64,000 nucleotides of DNA. Source: Sphaeramia orbicularis (Eukaryota; Chordata; Actinopteri; Kurtiformes; Apogonidae). Of this stretch, positions 44,141-56,309 are shown one piece after another (position 1 is the first letter of the stretch; every line of letters begins with the position of its first letter). A model generated the notes under the pieces. That model had not been told where the DNA came from. It made no database searches and worked only from the letters and a program-made list of their open reading frames with translations. The DNA lies in assembly GCF_902148855.1 (NCBI RefSeq), contig NC_043978.1:543107-607106 (forward strand), in the 5' to 3' direction. The translations under genes and the position numbers were made by a program.

Positions 44141-45336
44141 GGGTTAAAGGTGGACGTTTGGGTCTTTAAGGGTTAAAGGTGGACGTTTGGGTCTTTAAGG
44201 GTTAAAGGTGGACATCTGGGTCTTTAAGGGTTAAAGGTGGACGTCTGGGTCTTTAAGGGTTAAAGGTGGACATCTGGGTCTTTAAGGGTTAAAGGTGGAC
44301 GTCTGGGTCTTTAAGGGTTAAAGGTGGATGTCTGGGTCTTTAAGGGTTAAAGGCGGACGTTTGGGTCTTTAAGGGTTAAAGGTGGATGTCTGGGTCTTTA
44401 AGGGTTAAAGGTGGACGTCTGGGTCTTTAAGGGTTAAAGGTGGACGTCTGGGTCTGTAAGGGTTAAAGGTGGACGTTTGGGTCTTTAAGGGTTAAAGGTG
44501 GACGTCTGGGTCTTTAAGGGTTAAAGGTGGACGTCTGGGTCTTTAAGGGTTAAAGGCGGACGTATGGGTCTTTAAGGGTTAAAGGAGGACGTCTGGGTCT
44601 TTAAGGGTTAAAGGTGGACGTCTGGGTCTTTAAGGGTTAAAGGTGGACGTCTGGGTCTTTAAGGGTTAAAGGCGGACGTTTGGGTCTTTAAGGGTTAAAG
44701 GCGGACGTCTGGGTCTTTAAGGGTTAAAGGTGGACGTCTGGGTCTTTAAGGGTTAAAGGTGGACGTCTGGGTCTTTAAGGGTTAAAGGTGGACGTCTGGG
44801 TCTTTAAGGGTTAAAGGTGGATGTCTGGGTCTTTAAGGGTTAAAGGCGGACGTTTGGGTCTTTAAGGGTTAAAGGTGGATGTCTGGGTCTTTAAGGGTTA
44901 AAGGTGGACGTCTGGGTCTTTAAGGGTTAAAGGTGGACGTCTGGGTCTGTAAGGGTTAAAGGTGGACGTTTGGGTCTTTAAGGGTTAAAGGTGGACGTCT
45001 GGGTCTTTAAGGGTTAAAGGTGGACGTCTGGGTCTTTAAGGGTTAAAGGCGGACGTTTGGGTCTTTAAGGGTTAAAGGCGGACGTCTGGGTCTTTAAGGG
45101 TTAAAGGTGGACGTCTGGGTCTTTAAGGGTTAAAGGTGGACGTCTGGGTCTTTAAGGGTTAAAGGCGGACGTTTGGGTCTTTAAGGGTTAAAGGCGGACG
45201 TCTGGGTCTTTAAGGGTTAAAGGTGGACGTCTGGGTCTTTAAGGGTTAAAGGTGGACGTCTGGGTCTTTAAGGGTTAAAGGTGGACGTCTGGGTCTTTAA
45301 GGGTTAAAGGTGGATGTTTGGGTCTGTAAGGGTTAA
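44141..45336. repeat. 29-bp minisatellite, about 41 units
   Basis: Tandem 29-bp units containing GGGTTAAAGGTGGACGTCTG and GGTCTTTAA. Variant positions (ACGT/ATGT, CTGG/TTGG, TGG/CGG, TTT/TGT) recur in blocks; a run of about a dozen units seems to be repeated. It begins 76 bp upstream of the U2 5' end. Confidence 0.97.
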
Positions 45337-45685
45337 TTGTCCTGTTTCTACATCCAGATGACATCTATGTAATAAAGACAACAATGTAATGATACAGATT
45401 ACTGATGAGTACTATTCCTCCTGTGGTCCTCTACTACATGTGAAACTGTATTTGGGTTCCATCACATCTGTTCTATGTACTCTGTTACTCAACTCTACAT
45501 TATTACAGTGTACTATGAACCAACTCCACTGTACTGAATGGAACTGTGGTGCCCTCTGGTGGAGAACTAAGGTAATTGAAATCAGGCACAATTAATACTA
45601 TGTTAAGTTTTCCATGTATTACAGTACTACACAAGTTCTAAGTTAACATAATTGAGCACAAGTTTCTCTTTCCTTCCACATATAA
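45337..45685. other. unassigned DNA between minisatellite and U1
   Basis: About 350 bp of A/T-rich sequence with no element or exon seen. It should be U1-U2 spacer. Confidence 0.5.
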
Positions 45686-45839
45686 TGAGGGGAGAACATG
45701 AATACAGTCCCCCCTATCAGATATTTATGCAGCTGAGATCCTCACATTTATGGATTGGCAGAGGTCAGACAGCTGCAGTGCAATGGTTGAACCTCTCCCT
45801 GGGTGAACCACCTTCTTGTCTCTCCTGCCAGATAAGTAT
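45686..45839 (-). pseudogene. U1 snRNA pseudogene, full extent (-)
   Basis: The minus strand from 45839 starts ATACTTATCTGGCAGGAGAG and includes GGTGGTTCACCCAGGGAGAG and CAACCATTGCACTG. It continues through the 3' half (GACCTCTGCC, CAGCTGCATAAATA) to GGGGGGACTGTATTCATG and CTCCCC. An 8- to 9-nt deletion in stem I and many substitutions are seen, and the 5' splice-site-pairing stretch has changed to CTTATCTG. It is about 154 nt against the usual 164. It is a decayed U1, upstream of U2 on the same strand. Confidence 0.85.
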
Positions 45840-45846
45840 GAGTCAT

Positions 45847-46930
45847 GAGGCCCTTTCCCACCGCAGGAACTTTTGCAGGAACTTTCTGTATTACCCTGAA
45901 CTTTCAAAGTTCCTGGTGCCTTTCCACTGAAAATTACCCTGGTAACTGACCCTCCCCCGGCCCCAAATTTACCCCGAAGAAGTTCCTGGTACAGAGGTAG
46001 TACTTTTCAGATGACCAGGAACTTTAAGGGCGGGGCTGTGTTCTGGAGAAGGCTGAGTGGTGGACTAGACTGACAGCGTTTCCACATTCTGTTCACCGCC
46101 AATATTTACTCATTTCATTTCCACCAGCTTTGGATTTTGATCATTCGTAAAATGGACCAAAAGAGAAGCTACAACAAGTGGGACGGACGACGAGGAAATT
46201 CAGACGGACTTTGAAACGCCGACACAAAATGAGCGAGTAAAAGCTGTCGGAGCCAAATATAAAACACAAGCCTAAAGAAATACGAGAAAAGAAGAAGAAA
46301 CTTTTGCAGGATTAAAAGAAACTAAAGGAGCACAACGGTCGCAGTGGATCTGACTGTTGAACAAACCAATGGTCTGAATATCAGAAATATTCACTGTTAG
46401 TTTGGTTCATGCTGTAACAGTATCAGCAGAACATCAGCTGTTTAGACAACAATGAAGTCCAGTTAACCTGATGCTAATGCTAATGCTAACTGGTCAACAG
46501 TCTGACACTAAACCTAAACCACAGAACTGGATGCATTCATGTTGTCGCTGTGAGATGAACACTGGTTTATTCTGTATGTTTGTGGTTTCCACCTGAACTG
46601 GACCGGACGGACTCGCCTCTTTTTCTGAACCTGTGGCTCGTTTGTGTCCTGGTCCAACATCTACTGCTGTTTCCAACGGTTAGACAGGTCACATGTCACA
46701 TCACACTGGTAGGAATCTGTCATCATGTGTTCTGTTTTTCATTTTAACATTTTTATTACTTTTCCTGTAGGAAAGCGAAAAAGGGACCAGGACCATGGAG
46801 TTCCAGACCGGCTGTCCTGGACCAGCTGGACCAGACCCTGGTCCAAAAGCCTGAACCTTTCACACGTGTTTATTTCCCTTTTAATCTCAAGGCACCTTTG
46901 TTTTGTTTCAGATTTTAATAAAAAAAAAAT
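45847..46930 (+). mobile_element. PIF/Harbinger-like element with Myb/SANT-like ORF remnant
   Basis: The left end GAGGCCCTTTCCCACCGCAG and the repeated CAGGAACTTT words fit Harbinger MITE ends of fish. From 46152 the plus strand starts MDQKRSYNKWDGR. In broken frames it gives RVKAVGAKYKTQA and an EYEK-like basic helix, ending in a REHNGRSG-type phrase, as in the Myb-like protein of Harbinger elements. After an acceptor-like TTTTCCTGTAG at 46769 a last piece (KRKRDQDHGVPDRL) precedes an AATAAA at 46918. The right terminal repeat was not found. Confidence 0.6.
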
Positions 46931-47215
46931 CTAACCTAATACTGTCTGTTCATTTACAAGGCATCAAAATATGAGTATCAGTACTTTTATCAGTAATCTG
47001 CAGTTGAATTAAATGTAGACATTTAAGTAAATGTGTCTGACTTTAGGTTGAACCTGGACTAAATCTGTAAAACAATAGAAATGAAACAGAACCATCCATC
47101 ACACTGAAAGTTAGATGTGATTTAGTTTAAGGAATGAGAAGTTGAAAATACATGTTCTGCCATTTTTACATGTATATTACATGTATATATACTTAGATAC
47201 ATACAGTATATATAC
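46931..47215. other. unassigned A/T-rich DNA
   Basis: No exon or element recognised before the CA/TA microsatellite. Confidence 0.4.
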
Positions 47216-47217
47216 AT

Positions 47218-47291
<74 letters not shown>
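47216..47291. repeat. (CA)n(TA)n microsatellite
   Basis: A CA run passing into a TA run of about 50 bp. TA runs resume at 48524-48566 and 49118-49180, so one original TA tract appears to have been split by two insertions. Confidence 0.95.
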
Positions 47292-47294
<3 letters not shown>

Positions 47295-48520
47295 TGGTGG
47301 GCAGTGATTACAATTTTTAATCGCAATTAATCATGTGGATTTCTGCGATTAATCGCATAGTTGTTGGGGTGGGGCATCAACAGCATGTATTTCCTTTCAG
47401 TGACATTTCAGACTGAAGAACTCCGGTGATAAAAAAAATAATTGCACATGTCAGTGCTTCCAAACACCTGTGTCCTTCTCACCCCCCGTTATCTGAAGAC
47501 ATTTAAAATAAAAATGTCCATGTAAAAAAACCACTACTTTTACCATGTTTATGTCCCCACCTGTGTATTTACAGTTGTGAGTGACTGACAGGAGTCTTAG
47601 TCCCACTAATCAGTACTAATACTAATAAGCCCAATAATATGTGATGTTCAGTTGTTCAAAGCAAGCAAAAGAGGCCCTGAAGTGGTCAGAATAAGTTGCA
47701 CTACGTATGTTTTGTCCTTTCCGTGTTACCGTAGTCAGTTCGGACATAAGAATGAACTACAGACATGTTTCTCTCACGCTGTTTGTATGGCCCCAAAACG
47801 TTTGCCTGTGAGTATTTTATGTTCAGTTGTTGTCAGAATGAATAGTATCAATATCTCTGATGTGAACCTTTGTTGCTGAATAAAACGACGTAAATCTTAA
47901 TTAAGCTGTAAATGCTAATCGTTAGCGTGTCTATGGATTTTCCCATTCAAGTTAGCATCGAGATAAATTGACTGCTAATACAACATTCACATCGTAAATA
48001 AGTAAAGGTTAGTTCAAAGACTGGCATATTCTACCTAAACACAACCAATGAATTTACATAAACTTAGCATGAGCCTGCATAAAGAATTAGCAACCCATCT
48101 GCGACTGCTAACATAAACGTATTAGCTTAGACATGTTAATAACACATTGTAATAAACACATCCAAAATAACGTCATAAACATGTTTCTAACGGCACGTTT
48201 GCATGTGAAATTATTTAGCAAACAACAGAATGATTGATACGTACAGGTGTTGAACTGCAGGAGTTAAACAAAGTTTGATTCAGCATTACTCGGAAAGTTC
48301 GCTCTTTTCTCCTCTCAGCTGCACGTACACACAGCACCAGCATGTGGACTGCCAAAATAAAAGCATGAGTTTCAAAATAAGAGTCTGTATGTATAAATCA
48401 ACTAAGACTTGATTGAAAGGCAGAACAATAATAAAACGGCGTTAACGTGAGATAAAAAAAATTGTCGGCGTTATTTAATGAAGGCGTTAACGCAGTAATA
48501 ATGCGTTAACTTGCCCAGCC

Positions 48521-48523
<3 letters not shown>
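47292..48523. mobile_element. hAT element (TAGGGCTGGGCA family) in a TA tract
   Basis: 1232 bp from TAGTGGTGGGCAGTGATTA to TTGCCCAGCCCTA, with inverted ends TAGnGnTGGGCA. Subterminal text has repeated GTTAACGC and TTAATCGC words, a known pattern of fish hAT elements. Flanks are both atatatat, compatible with an 8-bp duplication but uninformative within the TA tract. No transposase seen. Confidence 0.85.
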
Positions 48524-48566
<43 letters not shown>

Positions 48567-48571
<5 letters not shown>

Positions 48572-49117
48572 GGTGGAGAAGCAAAATGTACACTGAACAT
48601 TTAGTTGTTTTTTCTCAGCAGGCACTACGTCAGTTGTTTTGAACCCAAACATATACTGATGTCATAATCATACCTAACACTATTATCCATACCTTTTCAG
48701 AAACTTTTGCCCATATGATTAATCAGGAAAGCGAAATGTCAAAGAGTGTGTGATTTGCTGAATGCACTCGTCACACCAAAGGAGATTTCAAAAATAGTTG
48801 GAGTGTCCATAAGACTGTTTCTAATGGAAAGAAGAGAATGACTATGAGCAAAACTATTACCAGAAAGTCTGGAAGATACTATTAAAGAAGAATGGGAGAC
48901 AGTTGGCACCCCAATATTTGAGGAACACTTGCACAGTTTCAGGAAGCGTGTGAAGGCAGTTATTGAGAAAGAAGGAGGACACATAGAATAAAACATTTTC
49001 TATTATGGACATTTCTTGTGGCAAATAAATTCTCATGACTTTTAGTAAACTAATTGGTCATACACTGTCTTTCAATCCCTGCCTCAAAATATTGTACATT
49101 TTGCTTCCCACCCTGTA
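48567..49117 (+). mobile_element. internally deleted mariner-type element
   Basis: Inverted ends CAGGGTGGGAAGCAAAATGT flanked by TA. The plus strand keeps the two ends of a transposase. An N-terminal helix-turn-helix piece (NALVTPKEISKIVGVSIR) starts near 48736, and a C-terminal piece (EEWETVGTPIFEEHLHSF, RKRVKAVIEKEGGHIE) runs to a stop at about 48990. The DDE core between them is lost. About 550 bp. Confidence 0.87.
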
Positions 49118-49136
49118 TATATATATATATATATAT

Positions 49137-49176
<40 letters not shown>

Positions 49177-49180
49177 ATAT

Positions 49181-50232
49181 ATACTATAAACTTCATCCAA
49201 TAACAACATGTGCTACAGAAGCAGATGCACAGCTTCAGTTTCATGGTTTTCTCGGTGGAACTGTGAGCTCCGTCTGCTCGGTTCAAAACATTCAAACAGT
49301 CTTTTTACTCGGATACTCCCACCCTCTGATTGAGACTCAACTCATCCTTCAACCTGAGCCAAATAAAACCACACCACACTGATTACAGATCTACTCCACA
49401 TAATGCGCTGGTTTTCAGTTTAGTTCCAGACATTTGTCAAACTGGAGCTTTTACAGCACATCATGTTAGCGGCACAACTGTTTCCACATCTGGTTCAGGA
49501 AACCAGGTTTAATAGAGTAAAGGGATGTCTGTTCCAAAAAAAAAAGAAAGAAAGAAAAAAGAAGGGCTGTCCGTACTGAAATCAATCAATCAATCAGTTC
49601 CTTGTCTCAATGTGACCTCCATCTGTGGAACACCACTGACTGCTCTGGTTCTTATTCACATATTATTATCATTTATTTAAAACCCAACGCCCATATTTTC
49701 CATCCAACTGAATAAGATTCAATGGTGTCAATTAAATTACATGTATTTCTGTCCATGAGTATTCCAAATAAAGGATTAGACTTAATTCAGTTCCTCAAAC
49801 TCACCTGAGGCAGGGTGGACTAACTGTTCGTGTTCATTGTGCATATCTGTGTCTTCTTCTTCAGAAAAAACTTAGCCGTTATCATTAATTATGGTCGTTT
49901 GTTTTTGACAAAACTAAGTTGTTCCTAACAACTAGTGACAAGGACAAATAAACTATAACAGTTATCTTAATCAGCTGTAAGTCTGAGCTAAAAAGAGTCA
50001 ACTGGCTAGCATAGCAGACAAACTTTTAAGCTAACATTAGCAAAAAAAGACCCAACGAACCAGGAAGGATGTAAAGTCCACAGCTAGCAAACAAACAGTT
50101 TATAACACATGTTCAACGCAAAGAAACACGCCAAAAAACAATGTGACCTGTACGATTCATCCCAAGCAGGTGCGTTAGCGGTTGATGAGCCAGTGATAAG
50201 TGCGTCACTTCACCTTTAACCTACGGTGTACA
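49181..50232. other. unique-looking DNA; possible promoter and first exon on the minus strand
   Basis: No repeat recognised. On the minus strand 49810-49860 reads as a possible exon (MHNEHEQLVHPAS) with a good donor CAG|GTGAGT. Around 50195-50215 there is GTGACGCAC, a CRE-like site. This would fit the start of a minus-strand gene, but no further exon was found. Confidence 0.2.
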
Positions 50233-50243
50233 AACTAAGAAAC

Positions 50244-53200
50244 GGTTACAAAGCTCTTTATAATTCTAACTTATCACTACCTGAACTGGAAGAATTTTAG
50301 TTCTTTAGGTGAAATCAAGGTAATTACAGAAGATGATAAAGCAATCTGTGATTCTCCAATTACTATTTCAGAACCAGGGATGCTATTAAAAACTGAAATT
50401 AAACAAATCCCCTGGAGTGGAGGTTTAACCTCTGAATTTTATGAACTGTTTTCAGAAGAACTTGCTCCTTTTTTGCCTTAATGTCTGTATTAAAAGTTTT
50501 TACATGAAGTTTTTCCACCCTCTTTATGCCAAGGTTTAATTACCTTAATCCCTAAGCTGCAAAAACAGATCTGATTGTTAGATAATTGGTGTTCTATCTC
50601 ATTATCTGAACAATGATTATAAAATTATTGCATTATGCTTAGCTAACAAATTTTTAAAAAGTTATAAATGGTATAACTGAGAGTCTCAAAATGGCTTATG
50701 TCCAGGTAGATACATTATTGATAATATAAGACTTATTCTGGATGTCTTGGACTAGTCAGATTTAATACAAGATAAAAGTTTCCTTCTTTTCTGGACTTCG
50801 TAAGGCTTTTGATTCTATAGAGCATCAATTTATTTTAAAGCTCTTGATTTATTGGTTTTGGTGAACATTTTAAAAAATCAGCTGCCCCTTATATGCTCTG
50901 TGAACAGCTCAGCCAAATGACCCCATGGTACTACTAGAAGATTTAGAATGGAACAGGGGATCCGTCAGGGATGTTCCCGTCTCCTCTTACTTATTTCTAC
51001 TTCCTGTGCAAATTCCAGCCAATTATATTAACAGTTCCTTAAAAGGAATCACCATAACAGGAAGAGTAATCTCTTTGACTCAGCTTGCAGATGATACAAC
51101 TCTTTTTCTACAGGATTGAGCTCAAATTGATATTACAATTAAACTTGTAGACACATTCTCAGTTGCATCTGGTTTAAAAACTTACTTGTCCAAGTGGGAT
51201 CTGTTTCCAGTCAAGCAGTCTGCAATGATGTACAAATGTGAGGAATCCCAGTGAAAAGTAAAGTTAAATACCTTGGTGTTATTATTGTTAAAGATAAACT
51301 GTCAAGAATGAATGAGAATTTAGTTCCATTAATTTCCTTAATTCAGCAGAAACTTAATTTATGAAGTCAAAGAGATTCAACACTAACTGGTAGAGTCCTG
51401 TTCTCCACAGCTGAAGGCTTATCGAAGCTTGTATATGCTAGCTCTGCACTGGAGGTCTCAAAGGGATATTTGTACCAAAATTGACAAAATTTTATTTGAC
51501 TTCATCTGGAAAAAAAAAAAAGTCATCTCATTGGAAAAACTGTAATGATAAACAAGCTGAGTAATGGTGGGTTCAATGTCCTAGATTTTCATACTCTGCA
51601 CTCCACATTCCAGATTAAATGGGTCAAAAGGTCCTTAACACACCAAATTCACTGTGGAACTTTATTTCTACATATGTATTTGAGGCTTTAGGACAGTGGT
51701 TCTTAACCTGGGTTCGATCGAACCCTAGGGGTTCGGTGAGTCAGTCTCAGGGGTTCGGCGGAGGTCAACACACACACTCGACTCATTAGTCAGGTGTGTG
51801 TGTCGGGCTAGGTCCGTGTATGTAAACAAACGGCTTCTGAGACTCTTTCTCTGACTGACATCCAATATACGCGGTGTATTGTTGTTGCTTATAGCACTAC
51901 AACACATCCGGAAGTGTTTATAATCTGTTCCACTCGTCTGACGATGAATTATTTGAGTATTTTCCACATCGTTGTTATGACTTTCGCTACTTCCTGTTAA
52001 CCACGGAGGCAGCCATGTGTAGCGTTTGTTTACATTTTTCGGTCACCCGCACTGGTCAGTTACAATCATGTGACGACCGACGCACCGTCGCAGATGGAGA
52101 AATCGTATTACGCTAAAGCCGAGCTAGTGCCGTAATAAAACAACGATCACAAAAATACTGAAGGAGTATAATGAGAACTTTTTTTTTGATACACTACATG
52201 CAATTATCTTTTTTTATGTCAAAATTGCGTGGTTCAGAAAGTTCGGAGCGAGATGGAACGAAACCCGGGTTTACCTGACGGCCTACACATACACATACAC
52301 AACAGCAGAAGTCACACTGATTTGCAGTAAATATTCATTATTATTGTAGCCTGATGGAAATTAGGTGATGGGTGTGTGTTAAAATGTTAAAAATGATAAA
52401 TAGCATAAATACAATAAGTTCATTATTGGAATACATAAGGTTAAAAATTAAAACCATTTCAGTGTGGTAGTATTAAAAAGGTCATGTCTTTGTGAAAAGG
52501 TATGGAATTTGTTGTAAGTTCATGCACTGTATTGGTTTTGTTCTTTGAACACAGTGATGTTAATGCACAGTTCATTTTGTGCACCAGTAAAACATATGCC
52601 TGTGTCTTGAATTTGAAAAAAAATCATATTGTATTTTTTAATAAAGAAGGGTTGGGTGAATGCACATATGAAACTGGTGGGGTTCAGCACCTCCAACAAG
52701 GTTAAGAACCACTGCTTTAGGAGGATGTAACTTTGTATTCAGATGTAACTACAATATAGAAAAGCTTCCTGTTAAACTTTCTAATGTTCATAAACAGTTC
52801 CTTTTATGTTGGTCCTTGGTATAGAAGCAGAACTTTTCCCCTCACAAATGTTTTATATGGAATAACCAGAATGTATGTTTCAAACATAAGTCATTGTTTT
52901 TGAAGAATTGGGTTGATAATGGAATACTACTTACCTGTCAGCTGTTAACAAGGAAGGTCAGTTATTTACTTATAGTGAATTTTTGTTAGAATATAAAATT
53001 CCGGGACTCCTTAGAGAATCTGCCGTTCGTGTTTGATTCTATCCCTTCAGGTTTAAAAACTTTGCTGTCTCTAATATTAGGCCTTCAACAACCATTAGCC
53101 CTCAAATTGTTCAATCAGAATTATACACAGGAAATTTACATCCATTCTTGAGTTAAAAAAAACTAGTAATAATGCATTACAGACATGATTCAAATTAATT

Positions 53201-54017
53201 AATTAATTAATCTGTAAGCCATCTTCCTCTTTTTTTTGAGTAATTTAATTATCTGAGGTGGAATGGGAAAAGGTCTGGTTATTACCAAGGAAGTGTTTTA
53301 TTTCAAATAAAGTGACAGAGGTGTCTTTAAAACTGTTTCCATAGGTGTTATCCAGTTAATTCAGCTCTGATTAAGTAGAAGATCAGTGTCCACCCTTTTT
53401 GCTCATTTTGTCATAAATTCAGATGAAACATAAACTCATTTGTTTTGGAAATGTGCCTTTTGTCAAATATTTTGGTGTGATATCAGTGTTTATTCAATAG
53501 AAAGCTGGATATTTCTTTAACTTCAAAATTGAAGATATTTATTTGGTGTCTTTATTACTGATTTGCCTGCTCAGAAATTGTTTATTCGTAATCTCATTTC
53601 CTTATTAGCTAAATTTCATATACATACAAGCAAATCTGCCAATCAAAACCCCAGCTCTGTGGTCTTTAAATCTTGTTTGAAATCCTTTCTAGAACACACT
53701 GACCTTTTGGACTAACCCTAAAGCTGTGAAGACTAAGCCTTATGTGACCAATTTAAGTTGTAATTTATTTATTTTTATTTTATTTTTTTATTTTATTATT
53801 ATTATTTTATTTATTTATTGTTTGTTTGTTTGTTTGTTGTTTTTTTCTCTTCTTGTTTATTCCTTTACTTTTATTTTATTTAATTTACTTACCTGTTTAC
53901 GTAATTGTATTTAATTTCTTTCTGCCTCACCTCAAGCATTGTGTTTTTTCTCCATGCATGTTCTGGTCTATGTGTATACGGTATTTTGTAAATGAAGTAT
54001 GAAAAAAAAAAAAAAAG
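50244..54017 (+). mobile_element. 5'-truncated L1/Tx1-like LINE, strongly decayed
   Basis: Flanks aactaagaaac (50233-50243) and aactgagaaac (54018-54028) agree at 10 of 11 bases, and the 3' end carries a poly(A) of about 15. Plus-strand pieces show L1-type RT: GLTSEFYELFSEELAPFL, LITLIPKLQK, the YADD-equivalent LADDTTLFLQ at 51085-51115, and YLGVIIVKDKLSRMNENL. Later parts (from 52740) are the C-terminal region. Many stops and frame changes. An hAT element sits inside at 51694-52714. Confidence 0.87.
51694..52714. mobile_element. hAT element (CAGTGGTTCTTAACC ends) nested in the L1-like LINE
   Basis: 1021 bp with perfect inverted ends CAGTGGTTCTTAACC and a perfect 8-bp duplication ctttagga at 51686-51693 and 52715-52722. 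These ends are characteristic of Charlie-type hATs. There is no long frame, so it is non-autonomous. Confidence 0.93.
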
Positions 54018-54028
54018 AACTGAGAAAC

Positions 54029-54380
54029 AGAGGATGGAAGTGAAAGGACCGCCTTACTGGCCTCTGATTGGCTAGAAAGCCTCTGCTCCGTTTGGCTGTC
54101 ACCTGTCCACTCAACCTGTCAGGCAGTAGATTGCGTCAGTCACCGCTGAGAACAGGTTAATAATAATAATAATAATAATATAATAATAATAATAATAATA
54201 ATATTAAGAAGAAGAAGAATGACTTATATTTGTTATGTTATTTAGAGCATGTATTTGCAGAACACACACATGGTCCAAATCCCAAACAGATGCAGTGTTT
54301 TCAGACTCAATAATGGAAATCAAACCAGTTCATCTTCATTTGTAAACAACACAAACTACTGTTGGACCTGGGTCAAAGGT
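54029..54380. promoter_or_regulatory. possible minus-strand promoter piece; (TAA)n
   Basis: Continuation of the sequence interrupted by the L1-like LINE. On the minus strand GCCAATCAGAGGCC is a strong CCAAT-box-like site (plus 54060-54073). A (TAA)n run lies at 54158-54205. Together with the CRE-like word beyond the LINE it would make a promoter, but no transcript evidence is visible. Confidence 0.25.
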
Positions 54381-55410
<1,030 letters not shown>

Positions 55411-56309
55411 CAAGTCCAGTAGTTTTCCATAGTTACTTTTGGATTACAGTTACTTTTGTGGTACTAATAGTACTGTTTTAGCCGATTGGAAGAAGATAAT
55501 GACGGACACAGTAGTGGTGTTTCTACTTCTGCTTCTGAAATAGACATGGACCAGCTGTTTATTCAGTAGAAGAAGGTGTGTTGGGTTGGAATTCAACAGA
55601 CACTGGAACGGAATGGAATGGAATGAATGGAATACATACATACATATACATATACACACACACTAGTAGTACCAGCGGATATCCTACTAACAGCTGTTAG
55701 TACTACTAATATAAACCTGTCCCATCTGTGGAACTACAGAATAAACACTGTCCCAGCTGTAGTTCAGACGTTCACAGCACTCACAAACATTCTATACTGC
55801 ATTCTTCTTAGTGAGCATTTTGATCGTATTTTCTACAGTGATGCAAAATGTACCAAAAACAAAATATACTGTTCTTCTTCTTCCAGTTATTGTGATTATG
55901 CTTATTCTTCTTATTAATTGTTGTTGGGCTGTTTGACTCCTGACCTGCACCATACTCTAAACACACCAGTAATCAACAGTACGTGTGGGTTCAAACCCAA
56001 ACTGTGGATTCAGAGTTTCAGCGGGATTCTTTCTTTTTGCCGTTCTGTACGTGTGGTTCACTCAACTCTAAATTCATATTTAACGTAATATTTCATATTA
56101 TCTGTGTCTTCAGTTGTACTAATGGAGATTCTATGATGCATATGATCAACAAGCAGGTGGATCAGTAAAGTCGTATCTTATTTATCTGAAAAACTCACAA
56201 GTACCTGGTCCAGCGGGTGTACCTTTAAATTTCTTACACAATTGCTATTTTCTAAACCTTTTTTCATTTATTTATGGTGATTTTTTATAGGGTCACACAA
56301 AATAAATAC
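55411..56309. other. intergenic DNA downstream of ELL
   Basis: A/T-rich, with a short ATACAT microsatellite near 55630-55660. The open frames have no features. Nothing else recognised. Confidence 0.4.

Noticed and set aside
44141-45336. CRISPR-like or telomere-like array
   Set aside because: Contiguous 29-bp units without spacers; a plain minisatellite.
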